From SFWF01 sp045539095 (GTDB taxonomy: Bacteria; Bacillota; Clostridia; Oscillospirales; Acutalibacteraceae), in the NCBI GenBank assembly GCA_045539095.1, contig JAZQER010000036.1:1-30353 (forward strand): a DNA stretch of 30,353 nucleotides. The letters run 5' to 3'. Below, one piece after another: positions 13,478 through 21,256 of the stretch (positions within the stretch are counted from its first letter, which is position 1; each line of letters opens with the position of its first letter). The position numbers and the translations under genes were made by a program. A model generated the notes under the pieces. The model was not told the DNA's origin and searched no databases. It saw only the letters and a program-made list of their open reading frames with translations.

Positions 13478-15034
13478 ATGCCCGAAGGAAATTTAACTTA
13501 TGTAATTATTGGCATCGTCACTGTTGTTGTGGCTGTTATATGCTTCGCACTCGGCTCCTTCTTCAGAAAGAAGAAGGCTGAAAAGGCTATCGGCTCTGCC
13601 GAGGAAGAAGCAAGACGCATACTCAGCGACGCTATCAAAAATGCCGAAGCAAGAAAGAAAGAACTGCTGATTGAGGCAAAAGACGAGGTACATCAGCTCC
13701 GTCAGGAGACCGAGCGCGATCTTCGCGAGCGCAGAAGCGAGGTACAGCGTCAGGAACGCAGACTTCAGCAGAAGGAAGAGACTCTTGATAAGAAAATAGA
13801 CAACCTTGAGCAGAAGGAAGAAAAAATTGCTCTGCGTGCAAAGGAAGTCGAAGCCAAGATTGAGGAGAGCGAACAGATAAAGCGCAGTCAGCTTGAGATG
13901 CTTGAAAGGATTTCAGGCTATTCAAAGGAGCAGGCTAAGGAATATCTGTTATCCATTTTGGACGGCGAGCTTACCCACGCAAAGGCTGTCAAGATCAAGG
14001 ATTTTGAGCAGAAAACCAGAGACGAGCAGGATTCTATCGCACGTGAGATACTTGCGCGCGCCATCCAACGTTGCGCCGCCGATCATTCGTCGGAGGTCAC
14101 TGTTTCGGTAGTACCGCTACCGAACGACGAGATGAAAGGACGCATCATTGGACGCGAAGGACGTAACATCCGCGCTCTTGAAACCGCGACAGGTGTTGAT
14201 CTTATTATAGACGATACTCCTGAAGCTATCACCGTTTCAAGCTTTGACCCGATAAGACGTGAGGTGGCAAGACTTGCTCTTGAAAAGCTTATTACCGACG
14301 GACGTATCCATCCCGCAAGAATTGAAGAGATGGTGCAGAAAGCTCAGAATGATGTCAACAACACCATCAAGCGAGAGGGAGATCGTGCTATGCTGGAAGC
14401 CGGCATACATAACCTCAATCCCGAGCTTGTTAAGCTTCTCGGTAAGCTTTATTACCGTACAAGCTACGGACAGAATGTGCTTAACCATTCTTTGGAGGTT
14501 TGCCATCTTTCAGGTATTATTGCGGCTGAGCTTGGTGTTAATGTAAATGTAGCAAAGCGTGCGGGACTTCTTCACGATATCGGTAAGGCGCTTGACCACG
14601 AGCAGGAGGGAACACATATCCAGCTCGGTGTTGAGGTCGCTAAGAAGTATAAAGAGAGCGAGGATATTATTCACGCGATCCACGCTCACCACGGTGAGGT
14701 CGAGGCAAAAACTACTATAGCCTTTATCGTACAGGCGGCTGATGCCATTTCGGCAGCCCGCCCCGGTGCGAGAAGAGAGAATATCGAAAACTATATCAAG
14801 CGTCTTGAAAAGTTAGAGGAAATCGCCAATTCCTTCCAAGGCGTTGAAAATTCTTTCGCTATTCAGGCAGGCCGTGAGGTCAGAATAGTAGTGAGGCCCG
14901 AGGTTATCAGCGATGACCAGATGGTACTGATCGCCCGTGATATCGCCAACAAGATCGAGAATGAGCTTGAATATCCCGGACAGATCAAGGTTAATGTTAT
15001 ACGCGAAAACCGCGCTGTCGACTACGCCAAATAG
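13478..15034 (+). CDS. rny: Ribonuclease Y
   Basis: A 518-residue membrane-anchored endoribonuclease. A single N-terminal helix (about 7-27) is followed by a long charged coiled coil (about 35-150), a KH domain with GRIIGREGRNIRALE near residue 220, and an HD domain with LLHDIGKA and the HAHHGEVE segment that hold the catalytic metals. The order and length match RNase Y of Bacillota, where it starts mRNA decay and sits on the inner face of the membrane as part of a degradosome-like assembly. AAGGAGGTG precedes the ATG. It has its own promoter and is closed by a hairpin, so it is monocistronic here. Confidence 0.97.
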   Translation: MPEGNLTYVIIGIVTVVVAVICFALGSFFRKKKAEKAIGSAEEEARRILSDAIKNAEARKKELLIEAKDEVHQLRQETERDLRERRSEVQRQERRLQQKEETLDKKIDNLEQKEEKIALRAKEVEAKIEESEQIKRSQLEMLERISGYSKEQAKEYLLSILDGELTHAKAVKIKDFEQKTRDEQDSIAREILARAIQRCAADHSSEVTVSVVPLPNDEMKGRIIGREGRNIRALETATGVDLIIDDTPEAITVSSFDPIRREVARLALEKLITDGRIHPARIEEMVQKAQNDVNNTIKREGDRAMLEAGIHNLNPELVKLLGKLYYRTSYGQNVLNHSLEVCHLSGIIAAELGVNVNVAKRAGLLHDIGKALDHEQEGTHIQLGVEVAKKYKESEDIIHAIHAHHGEVEAKTTIAFIVQAADAISAARPGARRENIENYIKRLEKLEEIANSFQGVENSFAIQAGREVRIVVRPEVISDDQMVLIARDIANKIENELEYPGQIKVNVIRENRAVDYAK

Positions 15035-15059
15035 GCATCTTTTGTGTCGAACAAAACAA

Positions 15060-15087
15060 AAGGCACCCGAGAGGGTGCCTTCTTTGT
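15060..15087 (+). terminator. Terminator of rny
   Basis: A 9-bp G/C-rich stem AAGGCACCC/GGGTGCCTT with a GAGA tetraloop, then CTTTGTCTTT. It lies 25 bases after the stop codon. 15088-15219 contains no gene that I can support. Confidence 0.75.
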
Positions 15088-15219
15088 CTTTAGCCGTCTC
15101 TCCCTTGCTCGGAGTATTTACATACACCTTCGCAGGAATATACGGCTTCGACGCAAAATCTGCACTATTTACCTACTTTTATATATTTGTGCGAAGCACA
15201 CCGTAATTCTGCATTAAAT

Positions 15220-15252
15220 AAAACTCCCGATTGAAAAATCAGGAGTTTTTTG
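15220..15252 (+). terminator. Hairpin overlapping the DUF1015 promoter
   Basis: The arms AAAACTCC-GATT and AATC-GGAGTTTT (one mismatch) with a GAAA loop end in TTTTTT. The loop and 3' arm are also the -35 and spacer of the promoter at 15231-15259. Confidence 0.65.
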
Positions 15253-15259
15253 TTACAAT
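15231..15259 (+). promoter_or_regulatory. Promoter of the DUF1015 - glycosylase - DUF6062 unit
   Basis: TTGAAA (15231-15236), a 17-base spacer and TACAAT (15254-15259). The start near 15266 would leave only about a dozen untranslated bases. Confidence 0.55.
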
Positions 15260-15277
15260 AGTTTTCGGTGATGTTTT

Positions 15278-16465
15278 ATGAAAAAATATTTATACCCGGC
15301 AAACATACTTTTGCCGAAAAAGGACTTTCATAAGTGGGCGGTTATCGCCTGCGACCAGTACACCTCAGATGCCGAATACTGGAAGACGGTTGAGGATACT
15401 GTAGGCCTGTCTCCATCGGCTCTTAATATCATTCTGCCCGAAATATATCTTGACGAGACAGAGGAGAGGGTAGGGAAGATAAATACCGTCATGAAAAGCT
15501 ATCTTGAGAGTGATGTTTTCGATGAGCTTTCAGACTCTATGATTTATATTGAGCGTGAGATTACAGGCGGCGTTATAAGAAGAGGCATAGTCGGTATGAT
15601 CGATCTTGAGGAGTATGATTATAATAAGGGTAGTACCGCTCTTTGCCGCGCAACCGAGCAGACGGTAGCTGAAAGAATACCGCCACGAGTTAAAATTCGT
15701 CGTAATGCACCTGTCGAAATACCACATATTATGGTATTTATAAATGACCCTGAAAACAAGGTGCTTGATCCTCTTTGCAATAAGAAAAACGACCTTTCCA
15801 AGGTATATGATTTCTCTCTAATGCAAAAGGGCGGCCATATTGAGGGATATCGTGTCACTAGCGACGATTGTTGTGCTGTGAATCGTGCACTTGAAAGCCT
15901 CGTTTCGGACGGATTTTTATACGCAGTCGGCGACGGAAACCACTCCCTCGCAACGGCCAAGGAATGTTACCGAGAAAACCCCACAGAGCAAAATCGTTTT
16001 GCTCTTGTTGAGATAGTAAATATCTATGATTCAGCTATCGAGTTCGAGCCTATTTATCGTGTATTGTTTAACTGTAATAAAGCTGAGCTTCTTTCTGAAT
16101 TCAAAAAGGCAGTTGGCATCTCCGACAATAAGGGAAAAAGCCATGAGTTCAGGGTTGTCTCAAACGGAAAGAGCGAGACCATTCTTGTAAATCCCACAGC
16201 CGAGCTGCCTGTTGGCACTCTTCAGGCTTTTCTTGATGATTATCTTGCAAAACATCCTGAGGTTGCGATCGACTATATTCACGGAATTTCAGATACCGAA
16301 AAGCTTTGTACCGGTGAAAATACCGTCGGTTTTATCTTTGACGGTATGAAGAAAGACCAGCTTTTTGAGGCGGTATCGGCTGATGGCTCGCTCCCGAGAA
16401 AGACCTTTTCGATGGGTCATGCAGATGACAAACGTTTTTATATTGAAGCAAGGAAGTTAGTATGA
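15278..16465 (+). CDS. DUF1015 family protein
   Basis: A 395-residue protein of the DUF1015 (COG4198) family. The N-terminal LPANILLPKK-like start, the early CDQYTSD segment and the central VGDGNHSLATA block correspond to the conserved GDGHH region of the family. The biochemical function is not established; some genomes place it near serine biosynthesis genes, which is not the case here. No signal peptide or membrane helix is visible, so it should be cytoplasmic. Only a weak GGTGA precedes the ATG. The stop overlaps the next start in an ATGA, so it is translated together with the DNA glycosylase. Confidence 0.85.
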   Translation: MKKYLYPANILLPKKDFHKWAVIACDQYTSDAEYWKTVEDTVGLSPSALNIILPEIYLDETEERVGKINTVMKSYLESDVFDELSDSMIYIEREITGGVIRRGIVGMIDLEEYDYNKGSTALCRATEQTVAERIPPRVKIRRNAPVEIPHIMVFINDPENKVLDPLCNKKNDLSKVYDFSLMQKGGHIEGYRVTSDDCCAVNRALESLVSDGFLYAVGDGNHSLATAKECYRENPTEQNRFALVEIVNIYDSAIEFEPIYRVLFNCNKAELLSEFKKAVGISDNKGKSHEFRVVSNGKSETILVNPTAELPVGTLQAFLDDYLAKHPEVAIDYIHGISDTEKLCTGENTVGFIFDGMKKDQLFEAVSADGSLPRKTFSMGHADDKRFYIEARKLV

Positions 16466-17295
16466 TTACGGTAACTCAGAACGGTAATAATGTAGAGGTT
16501 GTCGGAATAAATAATTTCAATCTCGCAGATACCCTTGACTGCGGTCAGGCGTTTCGATGGTCACAGTGTGATGATGGCTGTTGGCAGGGTGTTGCATACG
16601 GAAGATACCTTAAAATAAGCATTGAAAACAAAAAACTAATTTTACACGATACCAACTTCGATGAATTTGAAGCGGTTTGGAGAAAATATTTTGACCTTGA
16701 CCGCGATTATGACTATATAAAGAGTATATTGTCGGCTGATGAGACGCTTAAAAAAGCGGCAGAGTTTGCAGGAGGCATAAAGGTGCTGAGACAAGATGCG
16801 TGGGAGTGCCTTTGCTCATTTATAATTTCTCAGAACAACAACATTCCAAGAATAAAGGGCATAATAAACCGTCTTTGCGAGTCGTTTGGCGAGCCGATAT
16901 GTAATGGAATGTACGCATTTCCGTCTGCTGAAAGGATAGCAAAACTTACATTAGAGGACTTAGCGCCGTTGCGTTCGGGCTTTCGCGCTAAATACATTCT
17001 TGACGCCGCAAAACGTGTGGCTTCGGGCGAAATCGATTTCGAAAAAATATCCGCGATGAAGTCTGATGCCGCAAGAAGCGAGCTTACCAAGATATACGGA
17101 GTAGGGGATAAGGTCGCTGACTGTGTACTGCTTTTCGGTATGGCACATATAAATGTTCTGCCGAAGGATGTGTGGATAAAGCGCGTGCTGAGTGAGCTTT
17201 ATGACGGAGCATTGCCTGATTTTGTCTCGCCCTATGCGGGAATAGCTCAGCAATATTTGTTTCACTATGCTCGAATGACAAAAATGGATTTTTAG
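16462..17295 (+). CDS. 8-oxoguanine DNA glycosylase, OGG1-type
   Basis: A 277-residue base-excision repair enzyme. The N-terminal OGG domain (DTLDCGQAFRWS) is followed by the helix-hairpin-helix region with ECLCSFIISQNNNIPRI and IYGVGDKVADCVLLFG. The catalytic Lys217 lies in GVGDKVADC, and Asp236 in PKDVWIKR completes the nucleophile/base pair of the HhH-GPD superfamily. It removes 8-oxoguanine and cuts the strand as a bifunctional lyase. This type is usual in anaerobic Clostridia in place of Fpg. It overlaps DUF1015 by 4 bases and precedes DUF6062 by 10 bases in one transcript. Confidence 0.93.
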   Translation: MITVTQNGNNVEVVGINNFNLADTLDCGQAFRWSQCDDGCWQGVAYGRYLKISIENKKLILHDTNFDEFEAVWRKYFDLDRDYDYIKSILSADETLKKAAEFAGGIKVLRQDAWECLCSFIISQNNNIPRIKGIINRLCESFGEPICNGMYAFPSAERIAKLTLEDLAPLRSGFRAKYILDAAKRVASGEIDFEKISAMKSDAARSELTKIYGVGDKVADCVLLFGMAHINVLPKDVWIKRVLSELYDGALPDFVSPYAGIAQQYLFHYARMTKMDF

Positions 17296-17305
17296 GAGAA
17301 ATGGT

Positions 17306-18001
17306 ATGAGAGATGATATTTGCACAATACCGATAAGCGATGCCTTTGAGGAGAATGACGGGTGCCCGGTCTGCCGTATGTATAATACTGTAGAAAAGCG
17401 TATTCTTGAATACATAATGGGCGCCGCTATGATGGAGCCTGATGTCAGGATAGAGACAAACCGAACAGGATTTTGCGAACGGCATTTCAAAAAGATGCTG
17501 GGTATGCGTGGCCGCCTTTCTCTCGCCCTGATGCTGCAGACCCATACCGCCGAGGTGAGAAAGAATATTACAGAAGCGGGATTTTTTGTTTCATCCGTAA
17601 AAAAAGCCGACCGCGCCGAAGAGGTGCTTCAGTCTTGCTTTGTGTGTGAAAAGATAAATTGGGGTTTTGAGCGTATGCTTGAAACGCTTTACCGTACTTA
17701 TGAGAATAACCGTGAGTTTCGCGAGTTGTTTGACTCGCAGGACTATTACTGTTTTAAGCACTATTCAATGCTTGCCGGCGGCTGTAATCGAAAGACAATG
17801 AAACGTTACGGCGAGGATATGATGAAGGTGCTCAGTGAAAAGGTTGCTAATACGATGAAAGAGCTGCAATCAGATATTGACCACTACTGCAAAATGTACG
17901 ATTACCGAAATGCGGGTGAGAATGCAGACTGGGGCAATTCTAAGGACTCTATTGAGCGAACAATAGCCTTTCTTATAGGTGATGACGAAATTGCGAAGTA
18001 G
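17306..18001 (+). CDS. DUF6062 family protein, putative metal-binding
   Basis: A 231-residue protein I recognise as DUF6062, restricted mainly to Clostridia and of unknown function. Cysteine/histidine pairs recur: CPVC near residue 20, FCERH near 56, CFVC near 110 and YCFKHY near 150. This suggests two similar zinc- or iron-binding halves. The GAAMMEPDVRIETN segment between the first two pairs is highly typical. No membrane segment is visible. AGGAG lies in front of the ATG. It closes the DUF1015 - glycosylase unit, and a strong hairpin follows. Confidence 0.8.
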   Translation: MRDDICTIPISDAFEENDGCPVCRMYNTVEKRILEYIMGAAMMEPDVRIETNRTGFCERHFKKMLGMRGRLSLALMLQTHTAEVRKNITEAGFFVSSVKKADRAEEVLQSCFVCEKINWGFERMLETLYRTYENNREFRELFDSQDYYCFKHYSMLAGGCNRKTMKRYGEDMMKVLSEKVANTMKELQSDIDHYCKMYDYRNAGENADWGNSKDSIERTIAFLIGDDEIAK

Positions 18002-18029
18002 TGTATATTAACGGATATTTTTGCCAATA

Positions 18030-18066
18030 ATACTCCCGAAGAAACTATTCGGGAGTATCTATTTTT
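18030..18066 (+). terminator. Terminator after DUF6062; its 3' arm carries a ribosome site
   Basis: A perfect 11-bp stem ATACTCCCGAA/TTCGGGAGTAT with a 7-base loop and then CTATTTTT. The GGGAG in the 3' arm (18051-18055) is the only Shine-Dalgarno candidate for the gene that starts at 18067. Confidence 0.8.
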
Positions 18067-18363
18067 ATGGTAAAAGGCGTAAATAAAACAGTAATTGAGA
18101 TAAGCTGTACCGACAACGGATATTTTGAACGGGCAATTCTTTTTGTTAATCCCGAACAAAGTCACGTTTCGCAAAAACGGCTTCTTAGTGAGTCACAGAA
18201 ATACGTGGAGCTTCTACGCTCAGGGTTTCAAGAGAATATTTCTCAAAACATTAAAAATTCACAAAAAAAGGTTTTACCAAGCCGTAAAATAAAAACACTT
18301 ATTGTAACATCAGCTATAGCGGTAGCTACAGGAATTGCTTTTATAATTTTAAACTTTTTGTAA
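18067..18363 (+). CDS. Small tail-anchored protein of unknown function
   Basis: A 98-residue protein with a soluble N-terminal two thirds (start VKGVNKTVIEISCTDNGYFERA, ILFVNPE) and a single hydrophobic helix at about residues 76-97. It ends directly in the membrane and so is probably tail-anchored with the bulk in the cytoplasm. I recall similar small Clostridial proteins but no named family. The start codon follows the T-run of the preceding hairpin directly, so translation may need read-through and opening of that hairpin. A terminator follows within 10 bases of the stop, which supports a real gene. Confidence 0.65.
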   Translation: MVKGVNKTVIEISCTDNGYFERAILFVNPEQSHVSQKRLLSESQKYVELLRSGFQENISQNIKNSQKKVLPSRKIKTLIVTSAIAVATGIAFIILNFL

Positions 18364-18368
18364 AACTT

Positions 18369-18402
18369 AAGCAGGTGCGCACCCCGCACTTGCTTTTTTT
18401 TT
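18369..18402 (+). terminator. Terminator of the small tail-anchored gene
   Basis: An 11-bp stem (AAGCAGGTGCG with CGCACTTGCTT, one G-U) with a 5-base loop, followed by nine T. Confidence 0.85.
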
Positions 18403-18427
18403 GCACTTGTTATATAATTACATGGTC

Positions 18428-18705
18428 TAAGTTGGCGAGAGTTGAACCCATTGCGCCTGCAAAACAAAAATTTCGGTAATAGATTGCCTCAAAACTTGCA
18501 ATACGTCAGTATTACTGCGTTTTGTCGGCTTCCTCTTACACAAAATTTTTCGTTTTGCGAGGTCCATGGGAGTTTCTGCCAACGGATTTAATATTGGGCG
18601 AAGTGTGAGTTTGCCGCAAGGCTAACGCCTTGCTAAAAAGAACACAAAGCCCGATGTTATAAGACGCTGAGCGAAACCGCAACGGGTTCGACTCTCGTCA
18701 ACTTA
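18428..18705. repeat. 278-bp inverted-repeat element or structured RNA
   Basis: The ends 18428-18455 and 18678-18705 are complementary over 28 bases with only three mismatched or G-U positions. Inside are further nested stems: GCAAAAC...AAATTT (near 18458-18473) with AAATTTTT...GTTTTGC (18543-18560), AATAC/GTATT near 18505, and a perfect GCAAGGC-TAAC-GCCTTGC (near 18616-18633). There is no open frame. The outer arm (GGGTTCGACTC) resembles a tRNA T arm but no full tRNA can be drawn. It could be a MITE-like insertion or a non-coding RNA; the strand is undecided. Confidence 0.65.
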
Positions 18706-18730
18706 TGATATAAACCCTTTCGGGAAAAAT

Positions 18731-18764
18731 AAAAAAACCGCAGGGACAAAACAACCCGATGCGG
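18731..18764 (-). terminator. Expression-platform terminator of the glycine riboswitch
   Basis: On the minus strand CCGCA-TC-GGG pairs with CCC-TGCGG and is followed by seven T. The sequence TGTCCCT in its 3' arm (minus strand, 18748-18742) can instead pair with AGGGACA at the end of the second aptamer (18786-18780), which gives the alternative antiterminator fold. Confidence 0.8.
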
Positions 18765-18779
18765 CTTTAAAAATAATTG

Positions 18780-18950
18780 TGTCCCTTTGTCCTTTTGCCT
18801 GAGAGATTCGCGCATAAGCGCTTACACCTTCGGCACCCAATCGAATGGGTTTCTCCAAAGCCCCGTCAATCTGCAGTCCTCATTCTGAAACCAGAAAACC
18901 TGAGAGTGTTACTCCTTCGGTAAGCGTATGCCTTTTTCCTGCAAACGTCA
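18780..18950 (-). ncRNA. Tandem glycine riboswitch with no downstream gene
   Basis: Two glycine aptamers read leftwards. The first shows GCTTACCGAAGGAGTAA, ACTCTCAGG and GAATGAGGACTGCAGA (about 18950-18872). The second shows CTTTGGAGA, GCCGAAGGTGTAAGC, and the hallmark CTCTCAGGCAAAAGGAC (about 18870-18785). These are the conserved cores of the gcvT-type RNA motif. A promoter lies upstream and a terminator downstream. Such switches normally control glycine cleavage or a sodium/glycine symporter. Here nothing on the minus strand follows before the converging gene that ends at 18363. Confidence 0.92.
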
Positions 18951-18974
18951 CACGGGAAATATTAAGTTTTTGAT

Positions 18975-19003
18975 ATTATACAATCAAAAACTCTGAAATG
19001 CAA
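18975..19003 (-). promoter_or_regulatory. Promoter of the glycine riboswitch
   Basis: On the minus strand TTGCAT (19003-18998), a 17-base spacer and TATAAT (18980-18975), just ahead of the first aptamer. Confidence 0.75.
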
Positions 19004-19080
19004 GACATTTTTACAAAAATTATGTATTTTTACAGAAAACTGTTGTTTGCGACAAAAGGACACACGTGCATAAGGGACGT

Positions 19081-19137
19081 TTTAAATGTTTTGCAATACA
19101 AAACATTTAAAAGGACTTTGCAACGCAAAGTCCTTTT
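19081..19137 (-). terminator. Two terminator hairpins in series after prs
   Basis: Read from prs, the first stem is 13 bp (AAAAGGACTTTGC/GCAAAGTCCTTTT, 19109-19137). The second is 13 bp (TTTAAATGTTTTG/CAAAACATTTAAA, 19081-19111) and shares a few bases with the first. Both have A/T-rich ends. They separate prs from the riboswitch promoter. Confidence 0.75.
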
Positions 19138-19145
19138 GTTGTTTG

Positions 19146-20270
19146 TTAGCCTTTATGTTTGGCAACAACATTATGAATCTTGTCCACGGGATCAAGAAGC
19201 TTAGAGATAGAGTTGTCGCAGTTGATAGTGTCAACGAGAAGAGCGATGTATTTGCTCATATTAACGTTGCAATACCACTCACGGGAGATAAGCTCTGGAG
19301 TATTGTAGATAAGGTTTGTTGTGAAGACTTTATCGATAAGACCGTCAGCATAATACTTATCAAATGTTTCAAGTCCGTTTACAAAGAGGCCGAAGGTAGA
19401 GAAGATAAATATTCTTCTTGCGCCCTTTGCCTTCATCTTGGCGGCGATGTCAAGCATTGACTCACCTGAGGAGATCATATCGTCAACAAGAATGAGGTCC
19501 ATTCCTGTAACATCCTTACCAAGGAATTCGTGAGCAACGATCGGGTTCTTTCCGTCAACGATGGTCGAATAGTCACGGCGCTTATAGAACATACCGAGAT
19601 CAAGTCCTAAAACAGAGGAATAGTAGATACATCTGCCCATACCGCCCTCGTCGGGGGATACAATCATAGTGTGCTCAGCATCGAGCTGGATATCAGGAAC
19701 ACTGCGGAGCAGAGCCTTTATCATCTGGTAGGCGGCTTGTACATTGTCGAAGCCATCAAGCGGTATAGCATTCTGAACTCTGGGATCATGAGCATCAAAG
19801 GTGAGAAAATTCTTAACTCCCATAGAAGTCAGCTCCTGAAGCATCAAAGCACAGTCCATACTTTCGCGGGAAGTCTTTCTGTGCTGACGTCCCTCATAAA
19901 GCATCGGCATAATAACGTTAACACGTCTTGCCTTACCGCCGAGGGAAGCGATGACTCTCTTTAAGTCTGCATAGTGGTCGTCGGGGCTCATCGGAACCTC
20001 TTTGCCGTACATTTTGTAGGTAACACCATAGTTGAAGCAGTCGCAGATTATGTAAGCGTCAAGACCTCTGGCAGAGTGCTTGAAAACGCCCTTTGCTTCA
20101 CCTGTTCCAAAACGTGGACAGTTTGCCGGAATAACGAAGGATTTTTCAGACGGTGTACCGCGCCACTGCATAAGGTAATAGTCTACCTGCTTAGCGATCT
20201 CTTCGGTGCCTTTCATACTGATGATAGCAAGGTCGCCGTAGGGTGCATGGGTCAGATCGATTGTTGCCAT
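19146..20270 (-). CDS. prs: Ribose-phosphate pyrophosphokinase (PRPP synthase), long form
   Basis: A 374-residue PRPP synthase, making phosphoribosyl pyrophosphate from ribose-5-phosphate and ATP for nucleotide, histidine and tryptophan synthesis. It has the family blocks LTFDAHDPRVQNAIP and the PRPP/ribose-phosphate loop DLILVDDMISSGES near residue 280. It is about 60 residues longer than the classical enzyme. The extra length lies partly at the N-terminus, where the usual start (about residue 10, LAxxI) is replaced by an extended segment containing FVIPANCPRFGTGEAKG. It resembles a divergent Clostridial second type of Prs. AGAGGAG precedes the ATG. It is monocistronic. Confidence 0.9.
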   Translation of the reverse strand: MATIDLTHAPYGDLAIISMKGTEEIAKQVDYYLMQWRGTPSEKSFVIPANCPRFGTGEAKGVFKHSARGLDAYIICDCFNYGVTYKMYGKEVPMSPDDHYADLKRVIASLGGKARRVNVIMPMLYEGRQHRKTSRESMDCALMLQELTSMGVKNFLTFDAHDPRVQNAIPLDGFDNVQAAYQMIKALLRSVPDIQLDAEHTMIVSPDEGGMGRCIYYSSVLGLDLGMFYKRRDYSTIVDGKNPIVAHEFLGKDVTGMDLILVDDMISSGESMLDIAAKMKAKGARRIFIFSTFGLFVNGLETFDKYYADGLIDKVFTTNLIYNTPELISREWYCNVNMSKYIALLVDTINCDNSISKLLDPVDKIHNVVAKHKG

Positions 20271-20311
20271 AATTTTTTCTCCTCTGTGAATCTGAAAATA
20301 CTATATACTAT

Positions 20312-20339
20312 ATAATAACACATATTTTTATCTTTACAA
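20312..20339 (-). promoter_or_regulatory. Candidate promoter of prs
   Basis: On the minus strand TTGTAA (20339-20334), a 16-base spacer and TATTAT (20317-20312), in very AT-rich DNA with other possible -10 boxes nearby. Confidence 0.45.
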
Positions 20340-20418
20340 GAAAAAAGTTGTCGAATTTAGACCCTTTTTTTAAATTTAACAAAATTTTAGAAAATAATAA
20401 GCATTTAAAAACCGATAG

Positions 20419-20447
20419 TTGCAAGAAATGGTAAGATTTGATATAAT
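20419..20447 (+). promoter_or_regulatory. Promoter of the thyX operon
   Basis: TTGCAA (20419-20424), a 17-base spacer and TATAAT (20442-20447), with a start near 20454 and a short leader to the AGGGGA ribosome site. Confidence 0.75.
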
Positions 20448-20480
20448 AACAATATATATACTCTAAAGGGGAAATAACAA

Positions 20481-21254
20481 ATGGCTAAAGTTACTCTTCT
20501 TGCGTACACACCAAGTCCTGAGCATACTGTCGCCGCTGCAGCAAAGCTTTGCTATTCTGCGTCGGATATTGACGGAATAAGAGAGGGACTTACCAATGAA
20601 AAAGCGGCTTCCTTTGTTGAAATGCTTGCCGAGATAGGACACGAAAGTCCTATTGAGCACGCAAGCTTCACTTTTGGCATAGAGGGAGTGTCAAGAGCGC
20701 TTCTGGCACAGATCACAAGGCACAGAATAGCGTCTTTTTCTGTACAGAGTCAAAGATATGTCGCCGAAAACGACTTCGAGTTTGTCACTCCGCCTGAGAT
20801 AGCTAATGAGCCCGAGGCCTTGGAGCTTTTTAACGAGGCGATGCGGAAGGATAAGGAATATTATGAAAAGATAGCCGAGGTGCTTAAAGCAAAGCACAAG
20901 GCGGCATTTTTAGCAGAGGGCAAGGATGAAAAGTCGGCTGACCGAGCTGCAGAGAAGAAAGCCATTGAGGATGCGAGATTTGTTCTTCCAAATGCTTGCG
21001 ATACCAAGATGGTAGTGACTATGAACGCAAGAAGTCTTCAGAACTTTTTCCGTCATCGTTGCTGCAACCGAGCTCAGTGGGAGATACAGGATGTGGCAAA
21101 CCAGATGCTCGCTTTAGTCAGTGCCGTTGCACCAAATCTTTTTAAAAACGCAGGACCGTCCTGTCTTCGCGGCGGATGTCCCGAGGGCAAAATGACATGC
21201 GGTAAGATAAAAGAGGTACGTGAATACTATAAAAATATGAGGGAAAACGGTTAA
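20481..21254 (+). CDS. thyX: Flavin-dependent thymidylate synthase ThyX
   Basis: A 257-residue ThyX, which makes dTMP from dUMP using FAD and methylene-tetrahydrofolate. The signature RHRIASFSVQSQRY occupies residues 80-93. A second conserved region with ARSLQNFFRHRCCNRAQWEI near residue 180 follows. It replaces ThyA, and no dihydrofolate reductase is needed to recycle folate because tetrahydrofolate, not dihydrofolate, is released. It is the first gene of a tightly packed operon; thymidylate kinase begins 2 bases after its stop, which puts consecutive steps of dTTP synthesis together. Confidence 0.97.
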   Translation: MAKVTLLAYTPSPEHTVAAAAKLCYSASDIDGIREGLTNEKAASFVEMLAEIGHESPIEHASFTFGIEGVSRALLAQITRHRIASFSVQSQRYVAENDFEFVTPPEIANEPEALELFNEAMRKDKEYYEKIAEVLKAKHKAAFLAEGKDEKSADRAAEKKAIEDARFVLPNACDTKMVVTMNARSLQNFFRHRCCNRAQWEIQDVANQMLALVSAVAPNLFKNAGPSCLRGGCPEGKMTCGKIKEVREYYKNMRENG

Positions 21255-21256
21255 TT

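Noticed and set aside
14937..15206. 89-codon plus-strand frame at the end of rny
   Set aside because: It is out of frame within rny and extends over its terminator; no ribosome site or family pattern.
18428..18705. tmRNA, RNase P RNA or a tRNA in the inverted-repeat element
   Set aside because: The TTCGAC segment looks like a T loop, but no D or anticodon arm, tag reading frame or RNase P core motif can be found on either strand.
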